6,415 nt of DNA, from contig DBLF01000057.1 in assembly GCA_002297965.1 (NCBI GenBank), forward strand, positions 1-6,415. The letters run 5' to 3'. Below are positions 6,062 through 6,415 of this stretch, in pieces. A program made the translations under genes and the position numbers. Each line of letters begins with the position of its first letter. Position 1 is the stretch's first letter. The notes under the pieces were generated by a model. It did no database searches and was not told the DNA's origin. It saw only the letters and a list, made by a program, of their open reading frames with translations. This DNA comes from Candidatus Segatella papionis. GTDB lineage: Bacteria; Bacteroidota; Bacteroidia; Bacteroidales; Bacteroidaceae.

Positions 6062-6279
6062 ACACTACACCAGATACCCGCATTAATCTGATTATCAGGC
6101 ATTTGGTTAGTGCAGTGGCACCTTTGACACTACACCCACACTACACCCTACTACACTTTTTCCCGATGACGAAAGCGTTTGGTGAAGCATGGGTGTAGTG
6201 TGGGTGTAGTGTGAATAGGAGCACTACACCCATCTAATATTCTAATTATCAGAGTTTTATATTACTTCTGGTGTAGTGT
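6062..6279. repeat. Array of an 11-bp element (ACACTACACCC) in both orientations
   Basis: Copies of ACACTACACC(C) lie forward at 6062-6071, 6127-6137 and 6138-6148, with a GC-ACT variant at 6221-6231 and a partial CTACAC at 6151-6156. Reverse-complement copies lie at 6191-6201, 6202-6212 and 6270-6279. Two pairs are tandem without a gap (6127-6148 and 6191-6212). Seven near-complete copies in 218 bp is far above chance. The units are too short, irregularly spaced and mixed in orientation for CRISPR. The role is unknown: protein-binding cluster, replication or partition site, or control region of a gene to the right. Confidence 0.85.
6127..6212. repeat. Perfect 22-bp inverted repeat made of tandem 11-bp elements
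   Basis: The arm 6127-6148 (two forward 11-mers) is exactly the reverse complement of 6191-6212 (two reverse 11-mers), with a 42-nt centre containing a T-run (6157-6161). As RNA this would form a 22-bp stem; as DNA it offers four binding sites in a symmetric layout. With 42 nt in the loop and no T-run after the right arm, it does not look like a standard terminator. Confidence 0.85.
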
Positions 6280-6364
6280 GAAGTAGAATAGCAAAAGTAT
6301 AATATGCCGAAACGAATATGGCGATGTAATCTTGGGAACGTCTCCATATCCATCTTACTGCTCC

Positions 6365-6408
6365 TAACAGGGCAACATCTTGCCCCTAGGAGGGCAACAT
6401 TCTGCCCT
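6365..6408. repeat. Two tandem 22-bp hairpin repeats, continuing toward the right edge
   Basis: Units 6365-6386 and 6387-6408 match at 17 of 22 positions. Each contains its own hairpin: GGGCAA (6370-6375) with TTGCCC (6380-6385), and AGGGCA (6391-6396) with TGCCCT (6403-6408). The differences fall at unit edges and in the hairpin inner parts while the pairing is kept in both, which hints that the stem matters. The window ends 7 bp later, so the true copy number is unknown. Confidence 0.6.
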
Positions 6409-6415
6409 GCCGAGG

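Noticed and set aside
6062..6279. CRISPR array
   Set aside because: The repeats are only 11 bp, occur in both orientations, sit at irregular distances or directly abut, and no spacers of uniform length are present.
6292..6299. Minus-strand -7 box TACTTTTG
   Set aside because: No matching -33 TTTG about 19 bp upstream and no minus-strand gene in the following sequence.
6304..6415. Open frame starting MPKRIWRCNLG and running off the right edge
   Set aside because: Only 37 codons, its second half is made of the tandem hairpin repeats, and there is no recognisable protein pattern. It cannot be supported as a gene from this window.

Overview
The window looks like chromosomal DNA from a Bacteroidota bacterium, most likely Prevotella/Segatella-like. 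The evidence is threefold: AT-rich start regions without Shine-Dalgarno sequences, TAnnTTTG-type -7 promoter boxes (one with a TTTG -33 box at exactly 19 bp), and a concentration of secreted carbohydrate-active enzymes. The genus is an inference from style and cannot be proved from this window.

Layout, left to right. (1) 1-125, minus strand: the first 41 codons of an exported protein that begins like a GH97 glycosidase and runs off the left edge. (2) 350-387: a strong hairpin terminator for the next gene. (3) 398-2803, minus: a complete 801-aa exported or lipid-anchored polysaccharide lyase with an alginate-lyase-like helical part and a heparinase II/III-like part. (4) 2804-3024: a gap with a perfect 17-bp inverted repeat. 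(5) 3025-3879 and 3885-4094, minus: a two-gene operon, 5 bp apart. A 69-residue protein with two membrane segments comes first, then a PP2C-type phosphatase. (6) 4095-4484: a 390-bp divergent region with a consensus minus-strand promoter, a weaker plus-strand -7 box, two inverted repeats and a 48-codon ORF that may be a cut-off transposase start. (7) 4485-5924, plus: a complete 479-aa secreted right-handed beta-helix glycoside hydrolase with GH28/GH49-type features. (8) 5925-6415: about 490 bp without a convincing gene, carrying an array of an 11-bp element in both orientations (including a perfect 22-bp inverted repeat) and, at the right edge, two tandem 22-bp hairpin repeats.

Three of the five protein genes are export-targeted enzymes for glycan breakdown: GH97-like, lyase, and beta-helix hydrolase. 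They plausibly serve one acidic polysaccharide, but no SusC/SusD pair or regulator lies inside the window, so the substrate is open. The lyase and the GH97-like gene share a 10-bp palindrome-containing motif shortly before their start codons, which may mean shared control. The phosphatase/membrane-protein pair is a separate unit with no obvious sugar link. The most unusual parts are the non-coding ones: the right-hand repeat field and the divergent region at 4095-4484.
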